Assembly: GCA_039969155.1 (NCBI GenBank)
Contig: JBDVOJ010000095.1
Span: 124,001-188,000 of the forward strand
Length of the DNA stretch: 64,000 bases
From: GCA-002733465 sp039969155
GTDB lineage: Bacteria; Pseudomonadota; Gammaproteobacteria; Enterobacterales; Kangiellaceae
Direction: 5' to 3'
The notes under the pieces were generated by a model. That model was given only the letters and a program-made list of their open reading frames with translations, was not told where the DNA came from and searched no databases. Positions 61,331 through 64,000 of this stretch are shown piece after piece. The translations under genes and the position numbers were made by a program. Position 1 is the first letter of the stretch. Every line of letters begins with the position of its first letter.

Positions 61331-63625
61331 ATGGATAATAGAGAACAAGTCGCAGATATAATGATGGTGAGGATTAAAGAAGGTAGCTTTATACTACTGA
61401 TTGCTCTTGCCATATTCTTACTTATCTCTCTATGGAGCTATTCACCCAACGATCCGGGGTGGACTGTGGCCACGGATTCTAAGAATGTCGAAAATGCTAG
61501 TGGCCTAGCTGGTGCATGGTTTGCCAGTCGATTCTTGCACCTATTTGGCTATTTAGCCTTTTTGTTTCCGTTTACGCTTATTTATTCTGGAGTACTTCTT
61601 TTTAAAGGGCGTAAGAGCGTTCTACCCAACAGTTGGGCTTTTTGGTCCTTTAGACTCTTTGGATTGCTGTTTACTTTGATTCTAGGCGCCGCAATTTCAT
61701 CGTTGCATTTTGTTGAACCTTCCGCTGAATTTGGCTATCTAGCTGGGGGAATTTTAGGGAAAATTATCGGTGACTTATTGTTAGGCTGGTTCAACCCAGT
61801 CGGTGCGACTTTATTGTTATTAGCTTCGTTTTTTGCCTCCTTGACACTTTTTACCGGTATCTCTTGGTTTCAACTAATGGATTGGATTGGAAAAGTTACT
61901 CTACTAGCTACTGCTTGGGTTGCTGAGAAATATCGCGATATGTTGGATAGTTATAAAGATAAGAAAGCCCAACAAGAAGTAAAGCAACAACGAGAAACGG
62001 TTTTTCATCGAGAGCGCACTAAAATCGAAAAACGCAAACCGGTGGTCATTGAAAAAGAAGTCAAACGAATTGAACCCAGTCTTCGAGTTGAAAAAGAACG
62101 ACAAAATAGTCTGTTTGATGAACCTGTCGTTGGAGAGTTACCTCAAGTAAGGTTGCTAGATGAACCAACAGAACATAAAGAGCGATTGTCGGACGAAACT
62201 CTTGAGGCATTATCGCGCCTAGTAGAGTTAAAGTTAGCAGATTTTGGAGTACAAGCGGAAGTCGTAGAAGTTCATCCTGGACCTGTCATTACCCGGTTTG
62301 AAGTTGATCTTGCGGCGGGAATTAAGGTCGCTAAAATAACTGGTTTGGCTAAAGATCTTGCCAGAGCAATGTCGACTACCAGTGTACGGGTGGTTGAAGT
62401 CATTCCTGGCAAACCATACATCGGTATAGAAGTTCCTAACGAAAATCGTGAAATGGTGCGTTTGAAGGAAGTGATCGCAAGTCGAGAGTTTGATAATTCG
62501 AAATCAGGTTTAACCATGGCATTGGGAAAAGATATATCGGGTGCTCCTACCGTTATTGATTTGACTAAAATGCCTCATTTGCTTGTTGCTGGTACTACCG
62601 GCTCTGGTAAGTCCGTTGGATTAAACGCGATGCTTGTGAGTATTTTGTATAAGTCTTCGCCTGCAGAAGTTCGAATGATCATGATTGATCCTAAGATGCT
62701 GGAATTATCCGTTTATGAAGGCATTCCCCACCTATTAACGCCAGTAGTGACCGATATGAAAGAAGCCGCTAATTCATTACGCTGGGCGGTGGCGGAAATG
62801 GAACGGCGTTATCAGTTAATGTCGGCGCTTGGGGTCAGAAATTTAGCTGGATACAACAAGAAAATTAGAGATGCTGAAAAGCGTGGTGAGTCAATTCCGG
62901 ACCCCCTATGGAAACCGGAAGATAGTATGGACCTGCAGGCTCCCACCTTAGAAAAGCTGCCAAAAATAGTTATCGTTATCGATGAGCTAGCCGACATGAT
63001 GATGATCGTCGGTAAAAAAGTAGAAGAGTTAATCGCTCGAATAGCGCAAAAAGCTCGAGCAGCGGGAATTCATTTGTTACTTGCCACTCAGCGTCCTTCG
63101 GTTGATGTCATTACTGGCTTAATTAAAGCCAATATTCCTTCGCGAATTGCCTTTCAGGTGTCCTCCAAAATTGATTCTCGAACCATTCTCGATCAAATGG
63201 GGGCAGAACAATTGCTAGGTCAAGGCGATATGCTTTATTTACCAGGTGGAACCAGTATTCCGACGCGGGTTCACGGCGCGTTTGTGGATGATGATGAGGT
63301 TCACCGAGTGGTAGCTGATTGGCAAAAACGTGGTGAACCTGTTTATGAAGAGTCTATTACCGCGGGTGCGCCAGAAACGGAAATACCAGGAATGAGTGCG
63401 CCCGTTGGCGAAGGTGGAGATGAGCAGGATGAGCTGTATGATCATGCAGTTCAAATTGTCACTGAGACGCGAAAAGCTTCTATTTCAGGCGTTCAGAGGC
63501 GTCTTAAGATTGGTTACAATCGTGCGGCAAGAATGATCGAAGCAATGGAAGCCGCCGGAATAGTCAGTGAAATGCAGTCTAACGGATCGAGAGAAGTGAT
63601 AGCTCCGCCAGCACCTCCAGGTTAG
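61331..63625 (+). CDS. ftsK: DNA translocase FtsK
   Basis: A 764-residue protein. About four to five membrane segments in the first 185 residues are followed by a short linker (much shorter than the E. coli linker). Then come the alpha/beta motor with Walker A GTTGSGKSVG (about residue 421) and Walker B IVIVIDELADMMM, and a C-terminal gamma winged-helix (ASISGVQRRLKIGYNRAARM) that reads KOPS. It moves chromosome ends apart at division and activates XerCD. Lies between lrp and lolA as in many gammaproteobacteria. Confidence 0.97.
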   Translation: MDNREQVADIMMVRIKEGSFILLIALAIFLLISLWSYSPNDPGWTVATDSKNVENASGLAGAWFASRFLHLFGYLAFLFPFTLIYSGVLLFKGRKSVLPNSWAFWSFRLFGLLFTLILGAAISSLHFVEPSAEFGYLAGGILGKIIGDLLLGWFNPVGATLLLLASFFASLTLFTGISWFQLMDWIGKVTLLATAWVAEKYRDMLDSYKDKKAQQEVKQQRETVFHRERTKIEKRKPVVIEKEVKRIEPSLRVEKERQNSLFDEPVVGELPQVRLLDEPTEHKERLSDETLEALSRLVELKLADFGVQAEVVEVHPGPVITRFEVDLAAGIKVAKITGLAKDLARAMSTTSVRVVEVIPGKPYIGIEVPNENREMVRLKEVIASREFDNSKSGLTMALGKDISGAPTVIDLTKMPHLLVAGTTGSGKSVGLNAMLVSILYKSSPAEVRMIMIDPKMLELSVYEGIPHLLTPVVTDMKEAANSLRWAVAEMERRYQLMSALGVRNLAGYNKKIRDAEKRGESIPDPLWKPEDSMDLQAPTLEKLPKIVIVIDELADMMMIVGKKVEELIARIAQKARAAGIHLLLATQRPSVDVITGLIKANIPSRIAFQVSSKIDSRTILDQMGAEQLLGQGDMLYLPGGTSIPTRVHGAFVDDDEVHRVVADWQKRGEPVYEESITAGAPETEIPGMSAPVGEGGDEQDELYDHAVQIVTETRKASISGVQRRLKIGYNRAARMIEAMEAAGIVSEMQSNGSREVIAPPAPPG

Positions 63626-63822
63626 TTTAAGGCTGATATTTTTATCTATATTAGAGTTAATTCAGCTGATATTCACCTATTATAAAGTACTTTAATAAAT
63701 TCATTTAACTCTCTGTTTAATAAATAAATTTACAGAGAGTTTACTTGGCGCGCTTGTTATCCAAACAAGTTTCAAGTTAGTCTTAGACCATTAAACATTA
63801 ACTTACGGTAATTAATACTTTT

Positions 63823-64000
63823 ATGAATAGATTGAAAAGCTTCTTGATTCTTTCATGCGCTTTACTGATTGGATTTAAATCTTATGCGCAAGATGCTGCA
63901 GAAGTGCCTACTTCAACTTCCAAAAAACAAGTTGATGCTAAATATTTATCTCAAATACTGTCGAATACAATGACGTTTGAAGCGGATTTTGAACAAAATG
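63823..64000 (+). CDS. lolA: Outer-membrane lipoprotein carrier protein LolA (3' partial)
   Basis: The first 59 codons up to the window edge. Signal peptide FLILSCALLIGFKSYAQ, then a Lys/Ser stretch and LSQILSNTMTFEADFEQN, the usual LolA opening (L...F.A.F.Q). LolA carries lipoproteins through the periplasm. It follows ftsK by about 200 bp, the common order, which supports the call. Confidence 0.85.
   Translation, partial: MNRLKSFLILSCALLIGFKSYAQDAAEVPTSTSKKQVDAKYLSQILSNTMTFEADFEQN

Overview
The window reads as a stretch of chromosome from a low-to-medium-GC gammaproteobacterium. Typical core genes support this: an hda / CDP-alcohol phosphatidyltransferase / DUF2066 cluster, queG, nth, slyX, yheU, htpX, trxB, and an ald - lrp - ftsK - lolA series. 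The many secreted or cytosolic peptidases and amino-acid enzymes would fit a marine, protein-degrading Kangiella/Aliikangiella-type bacterium. That placement is inference from gene content, not a phylogeny.

Layout. 1-9.5 kb: one + strand locus coding for TPR-rich envelope proteins, a small secreted protein, an ExbB/TolQ-type channel protein, two different ExbD-type proteins and a TonB/AgmX-like protein, followed by an ApbE flavin transferase. It resembles the motor-plus-TPR part of the Myxococcus Agl/Glt and Nfs machines. 10.7-13.3 kb: DUF2066, CDP-alcohol phosphatidyltransferase and hda. 13.4-22.4 kb: acyl-CoA dehydrogenase, tcdA, a small DUF6316-like protein, a membrane-anchored Ser/Thr kinase next to a large lipoprotein, and queG.

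22.6-34.5 kb: an 11.9 kb genomic island inserted in the 3' end of a tRNA-Arg(UCG) gene. It is bounded by a 28-bp exact direct repeat. A tyrosine integrase sits at the left end, and triplets of a 12-bp-phased AGGTCTAG motif occur inside both ends. Its cargo is an Sll1717-type P-loop ATPase preceded by a small, apparently frameshifted reading frame, a serine resolvase behind a palindromic promoter, two overlapping small genes, an AlbA_2/Schlafen-type protein, a winged-helix-like protein, a secreted SH3 + DNase-I-fold protein, and a 1.37 kb non-coding block full of TTAGG/CCTAA motifs with a 90-bp near-repeat. This looks like a satellite or defence-type island. No capsid, terminase or replication gene was recognised.

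34.5-42.2 kb: duplicated att/terminator remnants, yheU, DUF1456, a structure with long inverted repeats, DUF445, a FemAB-like acyltransferase, nth, threonine aldolase, and a DUF952-like gene beside a cytosolic-carboxypeptidase-type M14 peptidase. 42.4-56.7 kb: a DUF5916 outer-membrane protein, diaminopropionate ammonia-lyase, a YcbL-type metallohydrolase, DUF1415, htpX, a Tat-exported solute-binding protein overlapping a hybrid histidine kinase, glutathione peroxidase-slyX, an M28 peptidase overlapping an enoyl-CoA hydratase, and an SLC13 carrier. 56.9-64 kb: a PilZ protein, trxB, DUF2058, ald, lrp, ftsK and the start of lolA.

Most worth following up: the ExbBD/TPR machine, in which one ExbD has Asn where the proton-carrying Asp is expected; the kinase-lipoprotein pair; the island with its repeats and ATPase; and the binding-protein/kinase pair.
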